A stretch of DNA of 64,000 nucleotides from Jeotgalicoccus marinus DSM 19772 (GCF_000425825.1 NZ_AUEE01000005.1:118388-182387), one strand, 5' to 3'. Counted from the stretch's first letter, positions 1 through 9,629 are shown. Notes: generated by a model not told the origin, from the sequence alone. Numbers and translations: made by a program.

Positions 1-226
1 TTTTACTAGATAAGGTAATGTCATAAGGTGGATACTTAAAGACACTGTAGTCGTTAACTTCTGTCTTATGGGTATATATATTATCGTGGTTTGCTCCAAG
101 TCTAAATGGCACACTGGATGCAATAAAATGGACCTCATGACCTCTATTTGCCATTTGTATGCCAAGCTCTGTTGCAATGATGCCACTCCCACCTACACTT
201 GGATAACATACAATTCCTAACTTCAT
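1..226 (-). CDS. bshA: N-acetyl-alpha-D-glucosaminyl L-malate synthase (partial, N-terminus)
   Basis: The first 75 codons of a GT4-family glycosyltransferase; the rest lies beyond base 1. The protein starts [15 protein letters not shown], the Gly-rich N-terminal loop typical of BshA, and continues with a Rossmann-like half. BshA joins GlcNAc from UDP-GlcNAc to L-malate, the first step of bacillithiol synthesis in the cytosol. The ATG at 224-226 is preceded by GAGGTG at good distance. In Bacillus bshA belongs to the same block as qcrABC, but the dapB-mgsA stretch between them is not present on this side. Confident on family; function is known from orthologues. Confidence 0.88.
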   Translation of the reverse strand, partial: MKLGIVCYPSVGGSGIIATELGIQMANRGHEVHFIASSVPFRLGANHDNIYTHKTEVNDYSVFKYPPYDITLSSK

Positions 227-313
227 ACCAATGCACCTCAACTACTTATAATTTATATCAGTCTTAATTATAGAGAAAATTTATCGATAAAGGAAACGAA
301 TATTACTACAAAT

Positions 314-340
314 AAAAAAACGACCGAATAAACGGTCGTC
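314..340 (-). terminator. Rho-independent terminator of the YugP-type peptidase gene
   Basis: A 7-bp perfect stem (ACGACCG/CGGTCGT) with a 6-base loop, followed on the minus strand by seven T. It lies 13 bases after the stop codon of the peptidase gene and before bshA. Confidence 0.9.
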
Positions 341-352
341 TATAATCTAATT

Positions 353-1048
353 CTAATTGTTTCTTGCAATCATAATAAAGCGTAGAAGTTCAGCCACAGC
401 GACTGCAGTTGCTGCAACATAAGTCATTGCTGCTGCATTTAACACTTTCTTAGCATGACGATACTCTTTACTATTAACAATATTTAATTCTTCGATTTGA
501 TTCATGGCACGTTTAGAAGCATCGAATTCCACTGGTAAAGTCACCACTTGGAATAATACTGCAAAGGCCATTAAACCGATCCCTGACCATAAAAGAATTT
601 CGCCTAGTCCCCCACCTGCTGCACTTTGTGCCGCAGTTAAGATAATACCAGCGATAATTAAGAAATACGAGAAGTTAGAGCCTAATGTCGCTAATGGTAC
701 CAGTGCTGAACGGAAGCTTAGGAATTTATAGCCTGTTGCATGTTGAATTGCGTGACCAACTTCGTGTGCGGCAACTGCTGTACCTGCAACACTTGGATTG
801 TCGTAGTTACCTGGAGATAATACGACTTTTTTGTTTTTAGGATCATAGTAATCAGTCAAAGTACCTTGTCCACGTTCGACACTTACATCGTAAATACCAT
901 TCTCACGTAAGATATCTTCAGCGACTTGTTTACCAGTCATACCACTAGTCGAACGCACTTTAGAATACTTGTTAAATGTAGATTTAACATTCATCTGTGC
1001 AAGCATTGGTACTATCATTAAAATTATAAAATAGATTATCAGATACAC
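353..1048 (-). CDS. YugP-family membrane zinc metallopeptidase
   Basis: 231 residues. An N-terminal membrane segment (about 1-18) is followed by a zincin motif HEVGH at residues 95-99, then two or more hydrophobic segments at about 118-170 and a further one near the C-terminus. This is the Zn_peptidase_2 (YugP) family of membrane-bound neutral zinc peptidases; the substrate is unknown. The start is GTG at 1046-1048, set by GGAGG seven bases upstream; the ATG two bases further upstream is in another frame and closes after three codons. It has its own sigma-A promoter and terminator, so it is probably a single-gene transcript. Confidence 0.88.
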   Translation of the reverse strand: MYLIIYFIILMIVPMLAQMNVKSTFNKYSKVRSTSGMTGKQVAEDILRENGIYDVSVERGQGTLTDYYDPKNKKVVLSPGNYDNPSVAGTAVAAHEVGHAIQHATGYKFLSFRSALVPLATLGSNFSYFLIIAGIILTAAQSAAGGGLGEILLWSGIGLMAFAVLFQVVTLPVEFDASKRAMNQIEELNIVNSKEYRHAKKVLNAAAMTYVAATAVAVAELLRFIMIARNN

Positions 1049-1077
1049 ATTTGTCCCTCCGTCTTGTTCATAGTTAT

Positions 1078-1107
1078 ATTTTACTAAAGTGATTTTACAT
1101 AAGTCAA
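1078..1107 (-). promoter_or_regulatory. sigma-A promoter for the YugP-type gene
   Basis: Minus strand: -35 TTGACT (1102-1107), 18-base spacer, -10 TAAAAT (1078-1083), about 30 bases before the GTG start. The -35 overlaps the stop codon of ypjA, so the peptidase gene can be transcribed independently of the upstream qcr-ypjA unit. Confidence 0.7.
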
Positions 1108-1685
1108 TTATTACGTCTATCTACAAGCTTCCATAATAGTATAAGCACGATTATTGTTAACCAAAAAGCCAAGTATCCTATTTGATTTGCAAATACATGC
1201 AAGTTTCCGTATCTTGGATACTGCATAAAAACATAATCGATGACGTCATTATGAAATAACCATAAGGCAGTCACACCAAAGTGCCAAATTTTTATTTTCA
1301 TATGGGGAAGAAACAAGAACGCTTGAATCGCCATTGCCAAGTGGGATGCAATCAGCATCAAGCCAACTAATGAGACAAAGCCCATGTCAATAAAGTTCCA
1401 AATGTTCATAATCACTGCCCAAACACCATACTTAATCAAGGTTGTAAATGCTAGAGCATCAACCAACCCTGAATGCTTATTAAACAAGATTAAGACAATA
1501 AGTACACATAAGAACAAAGTTGCAGTCGGGCTATCTGGTACAAATGGGTAGAAATACCACGGTGTAACGGAAAGTTGTCCACCATACCAAATATAGCCAT
1601 AGACTGTACCTAAAAAGTTTGAAATCAGCAATAAGACTAAGAATTTTCTGTTAAACATTAAGTTATATATGTAGTTAAATAGCAT
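1104..1685 (-). CDS. ypjA: YpjA-like DUF1405 membrane protein
   Basis: 193 residues with about six hydrophobic segments and few charged residues, matching the DUF1405 (YpjA) family of integral membrane proteins. Function unknown. It directly follows qcrC (55 bases, with a hairpin between), the same association seen in Bacillus, so a link with the cytochrome bc complex or its membrane environment is possible but only inferred. ATG start with GTAGGAG upstream. Confidence 0.85.
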   Translation of the reverse strand: MLFNYIYNLMFNRKFLVLLLISNFLGTVYGYIWYGGQLSVTPWYFYPFVPDSPTATLFLCVLIVLILFNKHSGLVDALAFTTLIKYGVWAVIMNIWNFIDMGFVSLVGLMLIASHLAMAIQAFLFLPHMKIKIWHFGVTALWLFHNDVIDYVFMQYPRYGNLHVFANQIGYLAFWLTIIVLILLWKLVDRRNN

Positions 1686-1702
1686 AGTTTCTCCTACAAG
1701 AA

Positions 1703-1726
1703 GACCCCTCTGTTACCAGAAGGGTC
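1703..1726 (-). terminator. Hairpin between qcrC and ypjA, possible partial terminator
   Basis: A 10-bp stem (GACCCTTCTG/CAGAGGGGTC, one G-T pair) with a GTAA loop, followed by TTCTTG, a poor T tract. It could weaken read-through from qcrABC into ypjA or stabilise the qcr mRNA 3' end. It also sits just ahead of the ypjA Shine-Dalgarno sequence. Confidence 0.5.
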
Positions 1727-1739
1727 GTTATTATTTGTA

Positions 1740-2540
1740 TTATTCAGCTGATTCTTCAACATTGCTTGCTTCGTCTTTACTTGTTAGTTCAAGTCCAGCA
1801 ACATATTCAGAAATCGCAGTGATTTCTTCGTCTGTTAATTGACCTTCAAAGGCAGGCATTTCACCACTACCACTTCTAACAAAAGCTTCAACCATTTCAG
1901 GTTGTAAATCAGGTTCAATTAAGTTCGGGCCTGATCCACCAGCAAGTTCCCCACCGTGACAACTTGTACAGTTTGTACGGATTAAGTCATTGAAGACAGG
2001 ATCTTCTGCATCTAAGTTAGAGAAAACAATCTGACCTTGTTGGTTTTGTTGTTCCCAATCATGGTAAGCAACTGATTCCCAAGTTGTGTAGAAGATAATA
2101 CCTACAGCTATGAGCATCATACCTGTAGCAACTGGACGTTTTTTCCAGTGACGTTCTTTCTTACCGTCAAGCCATGGTGCGAGTAATAGAGCACCGAATG
2201 CGATACCAGGAATGATAATCGCACCTACTACGTTAAATGGACCAGACGCATAAGTGTATTTTAAAATCTGATAGAGGAAAAGGAAATACCAGTCAGGTAG
2301 CGGAATATAACCTGTATCAGTTGGGTCTGCCATGCGCTCTAATGGTGCAGGGTGTGCAACCGTTAAGCATAGGAAACCGATTAAGAATACTGCACCAGCC
2401 ATCCATTCTTTAAGAAGGAAGTCTGGGTAGAATTCCTCTGTACGACCAGGGAATTCTGAATAATCACGATTTAATTTTGGTTTGTCATACTTTTGTACAC
2501 GTGAATCACCTACAAAAGTTAGACCTTTACCGTGTTTCAT
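1740..2540 (-). CDS. qcrC: Menaquinol:cytochrome c reductase, cytochrome b/c subunit QcrC
   Basis: 266 residues: a subunit IV-like part with three membrane segments (about 47-63, 104-122, 137-155) carrying the quinol-site motif PDWYF (82-86, PEWY class), fused to a C-terminal cytochrome c domain. The c-haem site is CTSCH at 191-195 and the likely distal ligand is Met228 in GEMPAF. It passes electrons from QcrB/QcrA to cytochrome c. Last gene of qcrABC. It needs the ResB/ResC haem-attachment system, whose genes are also in this window. AGGAGG precedes the ATG. Confidence 0.97.
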   Translation of the reverse strand: MKHGKGLTFVGDSRVQKYDKPKLNRDYSEFPGRTEEFYPDFLLKEWMAGAVFLIGFLCLTVAHPAPLERMADPTDTGYIPLPDWYFLFLYQILKYTYASGPFNVVGAIIIPGIAFGALLLAPWLDGKKERHWKKRPVATGMMLIAVGIIFYTTWESVAYHDWEQQNQQGQIVFSNLDAEDPVFNDLIRTNCTSCHGGELAGGSGPNLIEPDLQPEMVEAFVRSGSGEMPAFEGQLTDEEITAISEYVAGLELTSKDEASNVEESAE

Positions 2541-2558
2541 AAATAGTCCCCCTCCTTC

Positions 2559-3233
2559 TTATAGTGGTCCTGCAATACCTTGTCTACGTATTAAGATAAA
2601 GTGAATAGCCATTAATACAAATAGCGCAGCAGGCAGGAAGAACACGTGGATAGCAAAGAATCTAGTCAGTGTTTGAGCACCGATAATTGTCGCATCACCT
2701 GCAAGTAGAGTCTTAATCCACTCACCGATAAACGGAACACTTTCAGCGATATCTAAACCTACTTTAGTAGCGAATAGAGCTTTCATATCCCATGGTAATA
2801 AGTAACCTGTGAACGCAAGGCCAAGCATAACTGCGAATAACAGTACACCGACAACCCAGTTTAATTCACGTGGTGACTTGTATGCACCTGTAAAGAATAC
2901 TCTTAGAGTATGTAGGAACATCATTACTACGACCAAGCTTGCACCCCAGTGGTGCATACCTCTAACAATAACACCAGCTGCAACATCCTGTTGTAGGAAG
3001 TAAACAGAGTTCCAAGCGTTAATGATATCTGGTACATAGTACATTGTTAAGAACATTCCAGACAAGATCTGGATTACTGTAATGAAGAACGTTAAACCAC
3101 CAAAACAATAGACGAAAGCTGAGAAGTGATAGGCAGGGTTAACATGCTCAGGCACTTCGTGATCTGCTACGTCTCTCCAAATTGGTGTGATGTCAATTCT
3201 GTCATCAATCCAATCATAAATACGATTCAGCAT
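2559..3233 (-). CDS. qcrB: Menaquinol:cytochrome c reductase, cytochrome b subunit QcrB
   Basis: 224 residues, cytochrome b6 type with four membrane helices. The two b-haems are ligated by His94/His108 and His196/His211, spaced 14 and 15 residues apart as in cytochrome b6. Cys43 is in the place of the Cys that binds haem ci covalently in Bacillus-type b6. ATG at 3231-3233 chosen over the TTG one codon upstream because GGAGG lies seven bases before it. Middle gene of qcrABC, 11 bases after qcrA. Confidence 0.97.
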   Translation of the reverse strand: MLNRIYDWIDDRIDITPIWRDVADHEVPEHVNPAYHFSAFVYCFGGLTFFITVIQILSGMFLTMYYVPDIINAWNSVYFLQQDVAAGVIVRGMHHWGASLVVVMMFLHTLRVFFTGAYKSPRELNWVVGVLLFAVMLGLAFTGYLLPWDMKALFATKVGLDIAESVPFIGEWIKTLLAGDATIIGAQTLTRFFAIHVFFLPAALFVLMAIHFILIRRQGIAGPL

Positions 3234-3244
3234 CAATTACCCTC

Positions 3245-3745
3245 CTATACTAATTCATTTTCTTTAATTGCACCGATAGTTAAGAATCCGTCAGATTCTC
3301 CAACTTCGTACATATCTAAAGGCCCACGTGGTGGTGTACCTGGTACATTCTCACCATTTTTCTCATAGAGCCCGTTGTGACATGGACAGAAGAAACGCTC
3401 TGGATTACTTGCATCGCTTGCCCATGATACAGTACAACCCAAGTGCTTACAAACCGGTGATAGCGCGATGATCTCATCGCCTTCTTTGTAAACCCAAGCG
3501 AAGTCTGTAACTTCACTCACATACCAGCCATCTGTTTGCTCGAATGTGAAGTCTACACTGACTGGTTCTTCGGTGATGTCAGCAACTTTTACACTTGTTG
3601 CAATCATGTCACTTGCAGATGATTCTTTAAATAGTGGATCTAGAGCAAAACGACCCATTGGAAGAATCATTCCTGCAGCCATAAATGAACCCACACCCAT
3701 TAGAGAATAGTTCAAAAACTGGCGTCTTGTTACTTTTTGCGACAT
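3245..3745 (-). CDS. qcrA: Menaquinol:cytochrome c reductase, Rieske iron-sulfur subunit QcrA
   Basis: 166 residues. The twin-arginine motif TRRQFL (6-11) and a hydrophobic anchor (about 14-31) indicate Tat export with a retained membrane anchor. Rieske ligands are Cys99, His101, Cys120 and His123, with Cys104 and Cys122 forming the stabilising disulfide. An in-frame ATG eight codons upstream was rejected because the strong GAGGGGGG ribosome site lies between it and the chosen ATG at 3743-3745. First gene of the qcr operon, with a good promoter 59 bases upstream. Confidence 0.97.
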   Translation of the reverse strand: MSQKVTRRQFLNYSLMGVGSFMAAGMILPMGRFALDPLFKESSASDMIATSVKVADITEEPVSVDFTFEQTDGWYVSEVTDFAWVYKEGDEIIALSPVCKHLGCTVSWASDASNPERFFCPCHNGLYEKNGENVPGTPPRGPLDMYEVGESDGFLTIGAIKENELV

Positions 3746-3803
3746 TAGTCTTTCCCCCCTCAAACGCACATACTTTTACAAATAATATAACTAGGACATT
3801 TCA

Positions 3804-3832
3804 ATTTTAGCTCATTAAAACTGACTGGTCAA
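3804..3832 (-). promoter_or_regulatory. sigma-A promoter of qcrABC
   Basis: Minus strand: TTGACC (3827-3832), 17-base spacer, TAAAAT (3804-3809). Between ypiF and this promoter lies an imperfect ACACA/TGTGT inverted repeat (about 3852-3877), which may end the ypiF transcript. Confidence 0.75.
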
Positions 3833-3889
3833 TATGGTTTTCAAAGAATTGACACATCTAATAAATAGATTGTGTAATAATACTTCTAA

Positions 3890-4318
3890 TTATTGATTCC
3901 ATACACCAATAATTTGCTTGATAACAGATTTTACTTCGTCATTGATTATTGAAATTTTCATTTCATTATCCATATCGCTTATTGGAATACTATTAACCCT
4001 AATGTGATCCAAACCATCTAACTCAATATCTTGATAAGCAATGCTCACCACATTTTTAAAGCCATATGCTTTTAATTGATCTTTGTAAGCAATAAGGCTC
4101 GTATGGTCATCTGTTACAGTTGTAAAAGCAGGTGTAATCATCAATCTACCCTTCAGCTGTTTTTCTAACTGGATGGATATTAATTGCATGAGTTCTAAAT
4201 TATTAGCATGTGTGAGAACTTCATTATCAAAAGCAATGCTTACCACTGGCACAATTGCAGTATCGATAAACTCAATTTCATCCTTTAAAACGCGAAGATC
4301 CTGTGTATTAAATAACAC
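3890..4318 (-). CDS. ypiF: YpiF-like DUF2487 protein
   Basis: 142 residues, soluble, no signal peptide or clear catalytic motif. It matches the DUF2487 family by length and by its place directly between ypiB and qcrA, as in Bacillus. Function unknown. The GTG start follows GAGGG, which overlaps the ypiB stop codon, so translation is probably coupled. Last gene of the aro-ypi transcript. Confidence 0.75.
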   Translation of the reverse strand: MLFNTQDLRVLKDEIEFIDTAIVPVVSIAFDNEVLTHANNLELMQLISIQLEKQLKGRLMITPAFTTVTDDHTSLIAYKDQLKAYGFKNVVSIAYQDIELDGLDHIRVNSIPISDMDNEMKISIINDEVKSVIKQIIGVWNQ

Positions 4319-4323
4319 ACTGA

Positions 4324-4800
4324 CTACCCTCTTTCTTTTGTTAATTTTTGTAGCTCATCTGTCAGTTCATAAAATCTAACTTCATCTTTAGATAATAAGG
4401 CTTGGTCGATTAAATGTTCGAGTTCCTTTATATCTTCTTGAAGAATCTCATCATTTTTTGTTAGTTCTTCAGACCGAATTTGATTATAGCGAATATCATC
4501 TGTTGAGAGTATGAATTCTAAATAAAGACCGTCAGTTTTGTTCAAGTTCAATTCATGGAAGATTGTCTCACCATTGTCTGTGATGATACCGTCTTTTTCG
4601 AACATTAAGGTTGGTCTATTTACATTTTTTTCTGCAATCCTTAACTTTCTACGTATAGAAGAATCCGTAAAGGAAATATTATGGGTAATCAGTGGGTGAG
4701 ATTTAATAAAATTCAAGATCCAAACTGCAGTATGGTCCTTAAAATCATAGTTATAGAGACAATAGTTAATAAAATCTTTTTTAAAGCTCGTCTTCCTCAC
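4324..4800 (-). CDS. ypiB: YpiB-like UPF0302 protein
   Basis: 158 residues. The N-terminal part with KKDFINYCLYNY and VWILNFIKSH is typical of UPF0302; the C-terminal third is charged and probably helical (about 120-158). Function unknown, conserved in Bacillales beside ypiA. The GTG start at 4798-4800 lies 20 bases inside the end of ypiA, and no better start exists. Confidence 0.8.
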   Translation of the reverse strand: MRKTSFKKDFINYCLYNYDFKDHTAVWILNFIKSHPLITHNISFTDSSIRRKLRIAEKNVNRPTLMFEKDGIITDNGETIFHELNLNKTDGLYLEFILSTDDIRYNQIRSEELTKNDEILQEDIKELEHLIDQALLSKDEVRFYELTDELQKLTKERG

Positions 4801-6052
4801 CTGCTATCTGCTCATAATCCATCTGCCAGTCCGGATTGTCAGGTTCTAGTTGCATCAGTTTCTCTAGGATTTGTTTTTTGTCTGGATGATTAATTTCTCT
4901 TAAGTAATAGTAATAATCTACATAGAATTCAAGAGAATCATCTAACAGTGCTTGGGCATCCTTGTAGTATTTTAAGGCTTGACTGTCATTTTCATTTTCT
5001 GCTTCTATTTTAGCAAGTAAGTAAATCGATTCACCACTTAGGGCATTGATGTCTAAATGTTTAACATAGTCATCGATTGTGTCTGTTTCACCTGTTTTTA
5101 AAATACTTTCAAAGAGCATTAGATATGCATCATCGTAGTCTTCATCCAGTTCAGTTGCGATTCTGAAATGTTCAATGGCTTTGTCCGCTTGGTTTTGTCT
5201 AAAGTACAAGCGACCAAGATGGAAGTAAATAAGCGAGTTTTTATCATTTTCTTTAAGATAGGTTAAAAGTGTTTCTGTCGCGTCTTCTAAATTATGTTCA
5301 GTTTCATAGATGTTCATGAGTAAAATATAGGCATTGATAAAGTACGGTTCATTGTCGAGTACTTTTTCAAGTAAGCTTTTAGCTGCATCGTAATCTTTTA
5401 AATTATATTCGAGTAAGGCTTTTTTGTAGAAGTCTTCATTTGAATAATGATCTTCTGAAATACTATCGAAATATGCACGTGCATCTTCAAAGTTTAAAAG
5501 ATTGACGTTGATATCCGCTAATCTTAAACCAAGTAATATACCATTTACTTCCTCGAGCCCTTCGTTTAAAACATCTTCATAAAATCTGACTGCTTCCTCA
5601 AGGTCACCATTTGAGTAGTATAACTCGGCAATTGCAAAGTCGATAATGATGTCATCAGACATATTTTTTGCCTCAAATAACAATCTTAATGCGACGTCGT
5701 TTAAGTTCATCTGTTGAAAGATTTCTGACTTCAACATTAGTACTGTTGGCGTTTCAGGGCTAGAGTTAATCAGTTCAAGGGCATCATCAAGGCGCCCTTC
5801 ACTGATATAAGATTCAACGATATATGAAATGACGTAATCGTCATGGTCTACGTTATTATTTAAATGTAGGAAAATCTGTCTTGCTTGATATTCTAAACCT
5901 GCATTTTGTAATGCATCTCCCAAAACAAAGAGTGCTTCTAAAGACTCATCTGAGTGAAATTGGTCTAGACTATTTAAAATATTGTTTAAATCACTTTCAG
6001 GGTATGTTCCCTGTCTAAGTTTATCGATTATTTGAAGAATTTCTTCGTGCAT
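4781..6052 (-). CDS. ypiA: TPR-repeat protein YpiA
   Basis: 423 residues, acidic, made almost wholly of tetratricopeptide-like helix pairs (clear units at about 65-110, 135-205, 205-275, 280-320). No signal or membrane segment. TPR proteins act as protein-binding scaffolds; the partner is not known. ATG at 6050-6052 was chosen over an upstream in-frame start inside aroA because it falls one base after the aroA stop and follows GAAGAAT/AGGATCG-like purines. Lies between aroA and ypiB as in Bacillus. Confidence 0.85.
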   Translation of the reverse strand: MHEEILQIIDKLRQGTYPESDLNNILNSLDQFHSDESLEALFVLGDALQNAGLEYQARQIFLHLNNNVDHDDYVISYIVESYISEGRLDDALELINSSPETPTVLMLKSEIFQQMNLNDVALRLLFEAKNMSDDIIIDFAIAELYYSNGDLEEAVRFYEDVLNEGLEEVNGILLGLRLADINVNLLNFEDARAYFDSISEDHYSNEDFYKKALLEYNLKDYDAAKSLLEKVLDNEPYFINAYILLMNIYETEHNLEDATETLLTYLKENDKNSLIYFHLGRLYFRQNQADKAIEHFRIATELDEDYDDAYLMLFESILKTGETDTIDDYVKHLDINALSGESIYLLAKIEAENENDSQALKYYKDAQALLDDSLEFYVDYYYYLREINHPDKKQILEKLMQLEPDNPDWQMDYEQIAGEEDEL

Positions 6053-6053
6053 A

Positions 6054-7343
6054 TTATCGATCCTCTCGTAAACTATTAAGGTCTTCAAGGAAGCTTGGGA
6101 ATGACACATCTATGGCACTGATATCATCAATGTTGATTTCTTGATTCGTTGCAATGGCCATAATGATCAGCATCATTATAATTCTATGGTCATGATAACC
6201 CTTAAAGATTTCGTTTGCTGTGACTGAGCCATAGCCTGGATTGACTTCAAAACCGTCTTCAAAAGTGTTAATGTCAACACCAAACTTCTTCAATTCATCT
6301 TCAACAGCACTAATTCTGTCAGTTTCTTTATAGCGAAGTTCTTCTGCATCTCTAACGGTTGACGTTCCATTAGTAAATGCAGCAAGTACCGCTAAGATTG
6401 GAATCTCATCAATTAGACGTGGGATAATTTCGCCATCAATAGAGAATGGTTTAAGATTTTTTGTGTATTTGACATGAATGTCGCCAAAAGCTTCTCCATC
6501 TGTCGTTTTCTCATCAATCGTAATATTAGCGCCCATGGTTTTCACAACATCAATAATTCCCGCTCGAGTATCATTTAAGGATACGTTATTAATAGTAATA
6601 TCAGCACCTGGTGTAATCAAGCCGAGGACGATGATGAAGGCAGCTGAAGAAATATCTCCTGGAACAACGACATCGGATGATGTCAGTGCTTGCCCTCCAT
6701 TTAGTACTACGGTCTTATCTGCTACATTAATGTCAGCACCAAATTGTGCCATCATTATTTCAGAATGATTTCTTGATGGATGCGTTTCGTGAATAATTGT
6801 TTGACCTTCTTGAAAAAGCCCAGTGAATAAGATGGCACTTTTAACTTGTGCTGAGGCAATCGGCATATGATATTCAAGCGGTTTGATTTTAGCTGGTTGA
6901 ATTGAAATCGGTGGGAACTTATCTTCTTTTAAGTTGATCTTTGCACCCATTTCACTTAGCGGGATGACTACCCTATCCATGGGGCGTTTAGCAATCGTTT
7001 CATCACCCTCAATCACTGCATTAATCTGTTCTAATCCTGCGACTAAGCCAGTTAAAAGACGTGTCGTTGTACCGCTGTTTCCTGTGTAAAGAATATCTGA
7101 TGGAGATTGAAGCGATTGATGACCACTAGAAGTCACTTCAAAGTCAGCTCCGATTCTCTTAACGTCAGCGCCAAGTTGTCTCATGTTTTCAAAAGTTCTT
7201 AAAGTATCCGCACTAATCAGAGGGGATTTTATAAAGGTTGTTCCCTCTGCTAAAGCACCTAACATCAAAGCGCGATGGGTAATCGACTTATCTCCTGGAA
7301 CAGTAATGTTACCGGTAAACTTACTATTTAAAAGTTGTTTCAT
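6054..7343 (-). CDS. aroA: 3-phosphoshikimate 1-carboxyvinyltransferase (EPSP synthase)
   Basis: 429 residues, full length. It joins phosphoenolpyruvate to shikimate-3-phosphate in the shikimate pathway. Visible motifs are GDKSITHRA near residue 18-26, NSGTTTRL (about 89-96), the PMDRV loop and the YKETDR box near 340. The true ATG (7341-7343) overlaps the aroB stop as ATGA and has AAGGGAG five bases upstream; the GTG two codons earlier lies within that ribosome site. Third gene of aroCBA. Confidence 0.97.
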   Translation of the reverse strand: MKQLLNSKFTGNITVPGDKSITHRALMLGALAEGTTFIKSPLISADTLRTFENMRQLGADVKRIGADFEVTSSGHQSLQSPSDILYTGNSGTTTRLLTGLVAGLEQINAVIEGDETIAKRPMDRVVIPLSEMGAKINLKEDKFPPISIQPAKIKPLEYHMPIASAQVKSAILFTGLFQEGQTIIHETHPSRNHSEIMMAQFGADINVADKTVVLNGGQALTSSDVVVPGDISSAAFIIVLGLITPGADITINNVSLNDTRAGIIDVVKTMGANITIDEKTTDGEAFGDIHVKYTKNLKPFSIDGEIIPRLIDEIPILAVLAAFTNGTSTVRDAEELRYKETDRISAVEDELKKFGVDINTFEDGFEVNPGYGSVTANEIFKGYHDHRIIMMLIIMAIATNQEINIDDISAIDVSFPSFLEDLNSLREDR

Positions 7344-8386
7344 AGGCACTCCCTTAACTCTAATAAGTATTCTTTTAAGGTCTCTATCTTTAAATCTGTC
7401 ACAACAAGTTGTGAATCCTGATTAAATAATACGTAACTGATTACACCTGAGAGATGGTTCTTTTTATCTTTTTCAATTAATTTTAGCATAACATCAATTT
7501 CCATTTCTTTTAGAAGATGGACCGGATAGCCATGATACTTCATATAGCTATAATAAGCATCTAAATCAAATTGCGTATTATGAACTTTGTTTGAGAGATG
7601 GAGACTCGCAATTATACCAAGCATGACTGCTTGCCCGTGTGGAATTTTGTAGCTATATTCTAAAGCATGTCCAAGTGTATGACCAAGGTTTAAAAACTTT
7701 CTCCTACCGCTCTCATGCTCATCTTCAATCACAAATTGCATCTTAGTTTGAATACCCTGAATAATATAAGGGGTTAAAGTCTCTACTCGAATCTCATCTT
7801 TCGTATCAAGCATTAATTGGTTCGCATCAGCTTCTGAACTTAACAATGCATGTTTAAATACTTCACCAAAGCCACTTAATTTTTCACTTTCACTTAATGA
7901 ATCTAAAAATTCTAAGTCGTAAATGACAGCCTTAGGTCGATAAAATGCACCGATTAAGTTTTTACCGTGTTTAGAATTAATGGCCGTCTTACCACCAATT
8001 GCAGAATCGTGAGCGAGCAGTGTTGTTGGAACGTGAATGTAATCTACACCACGGAGGACCATACTTGCAATAAATCCGCCTGCATCTCCAGTTGCCCCAC
8101 CACCGATAACGACGAGTAGAGAATTTCTCTTAATATCTCTCTCTAATAAAAGCTCTACTGTTTCCATTAAAGGAGAAGCGTATTTAAACGATTCTCCTCC
8201 AGTGACAGTTATAGGGTGCTTGATATTTTTTAATTTACTATTTTTATATAGTGAATAGACGTTCTCATCGATGATATAAAACACCGATTCGTATTGATTA
8301 GTCAAAGATTCTAAATGAGTATCTAAGACACCGCGTTCAACATAAATTGGGTAGTTATTTGTTGGATACGTTGTAATGATATCCAT
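7340..8386 (-). CDS. aroB: 3-dehydroquinate synthase
   Basis: 348 residues. It closes DAHP to 3-dehydroquinate using NAD and a divalent metal. The GGGATGD nucleotide-binding motif, PTTLLAHDSAIGGK active-site segment and GHTLGHALE metal-ligand motif are present. One base separates it from aroC; its stop overlaps the aroA start. No aroD/aroE genes are in the window. Confidence 0.97.
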   Translation of the reverse strand: MDIITTYPTNNYPIYVERGVLDTHLESLTNQYESVFYIIDENVYSLYKNSKLKNIKHPITVTGGESFKYASPLMETVELLLERDIKRNSLLVVIGGGATGDAGGFIASMVLRGVDYIHVPTTLLAHDSAIGGKTAINSKHGKNLIGAFYRPKAVIYDLEFLDSLSESEKLSGFGEVFKHALLSSEADANQLMLDTKDEIRVETLTPYIIQGIQTKMQFVIEDEHESGRRKFLNLGHTLGHALEYSYKIPHGQAVMLGIIASLHLSNKVHNTQFDLDAYYSYMKYHGYPVHLLKEMEIDVMLKLIEKDKKNHLSGVISYVLFNQDSQLVVTDLKIETLKEYLLELRECL

Positions 8387-8387
8387 A

Positions 8388-9554
8388 TTAAAATTCTCTT
8401 AAGCGTTTTTGATAGTCACTTAAGGCAGCTTTTAACTCAGAAAAATCATCACTTGGGAATTTTTCTAGTATGGAATCAGCTACTTCAATCGCAACCATAT
8501 GTTCTGCAACTATTGATGCTGCTGGTACAGCACTTGGATCACTACGTTCAATCGTTGCAGTAAATGGTTCTTTCGTCTCAATATCCACGCTCATTAAAGG
8601 CTTATAAAGTGTAGGGATTGGTTTCATAACACCTCTAACTACGATTGGCATACCTGTTGTCATACCGCCTTCAAAGCCGCCAAGATTATTACTACTTCTG
8701 TAATATCCTTCTTCTGTAGAATATTTAATTTCATCTTGAACTTGTGAGCCAGGTGTAGAGGCCATTTTAAAGCCCATGCCAAATTCCACACCTTTAAAGG
8801 CGTTAATACTAACAATAGAACGGGCAATTTTTGCATCTAATTTACGGTCATAGTGTACATGAGAGCCGAGTCCAGCTGGTGGGTTTTCAACGATAACTTC
8901 TACTACTCCGCCGATTGTATCCCCGTTTTTCTTAGCAAGATCAATTGTCTCTTCTGCGGCTTTAACGACATCTGTCGATACCATACGTACACTGGAGCTA
9001 TTAGTGTTTTCTACAATTGTATCGAAGTCATAAGAGCCTTCATCTATTACTTTACCAATCTGTGTCACACGAGAAGTAATTTTAATATCTAGACTGTGTA
9101 AGAGTTCCTTACATAGTGCACCAACAGCTACGCGTGCTGTCGTCTCTCTTGCTGAAGAGCGCTCGAGTATATTTCTAAGATCACGATGGTTATACTTCAT
9201 GCCACCGACTAAGTCTGCATGACCTGGGCGAGGTTTTGTTATAACACGCTTCATTTCTTTTTCTTCATCTTCTGAAATAGGTTCTGCACCCATGATGCTG
9301 ACCCAATGTTTAAAGTCATCGTTATTGATCTCCAACATGATGGGACTGCCGAGTGTTTTACCATGTCTTATACCTGCACCAAACTGGAAGGTATCCTTTT
9401 CAATTTGCATGCGACGACCTCTACCGTACCCACCTTGACGTTTAAAAAGTTCCTCTTGCATGCGGTCCTTATCAATTGGAAGATTGGACGGAAAGCCCTC
9501 GACTATAGCGCTGACCTTAGGACCGTGTGATTCACCTGAAGTTAAAAATCTCAT
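8388..9554 (-). CDS. aroC: Chorismate synthase
   Basis: 388 residues. It converts EPSP to chorismate with reduced FMN. The N-terminal [11 protein letters not shown] signature, the [19 protein letters not shown] region and the [10 protein letters not shown] box are all present. ATG at 9552-9554 was preferred to the GTG three codons upstream because AGAGGTG lies between them. First gene of aroCBA-ypiABF; chorismate also feeds menaquinone, whose last steps are encoded upstream. Confidence 0.97.
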   Translation of the reverse strand: MRFLTSGESHGPKVSAIVEGFPSNLPIDKDRMQEELFKRQGGYGRGRRMQIEKDTFQFGAGIRHGKTLGSPIMLEINNDDFKHWVSIMGAEPISEDEEKEMKRVITKPRPGHADLVGGMKYNHRDLRNILERSSARETTARVAVGALCKELLHSLDIKITSRVTQIGKVIDEGSYDFDTIVENTNSSSVRMVSTDVVKAAEETIDLAKKNGDTIGGVVEVIVENPPAGLGSHVHYDRKLDAKIARSIVSINAFKGVEFGMGFKMASTPGSQVQDEIKYSTEEGYYRSSNNLGGFEGGMTTGMPIVVRGVMKPIPTLYKPLMSVDIETKEPFTATIERSDPSAVPAASIVAEHMVAIEVADSILEKFPSDDFSELKAALSDYQKRLREF

Positions 9555-9586
9555 AGTAAGCACCTCTGTTAATTTTTTTGTATATG

Positions 9587-9617
9587 AAAAAAAGACTGAG
9601 TAATTTCTTACCCAGTC
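9587..9617 (-). terminator. Rho-independent terminator of ndk
   Basis: A 10-bp stem (GACTGGGTAA/TTACTCAGTC, one mismatch or wobble) with a 4-base loop and seven T on the minus strand, 12 bases after the ndk stop. Confidence 0.88.
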
Positions 9618-9629
9618 CGATTGATCATT

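Noticed and set aside
504..731. Plus-strand open frame opposite the YugP-type gene
   Set aside because: Shadow of a well-supported gene; no ribosome site or family resemblance.
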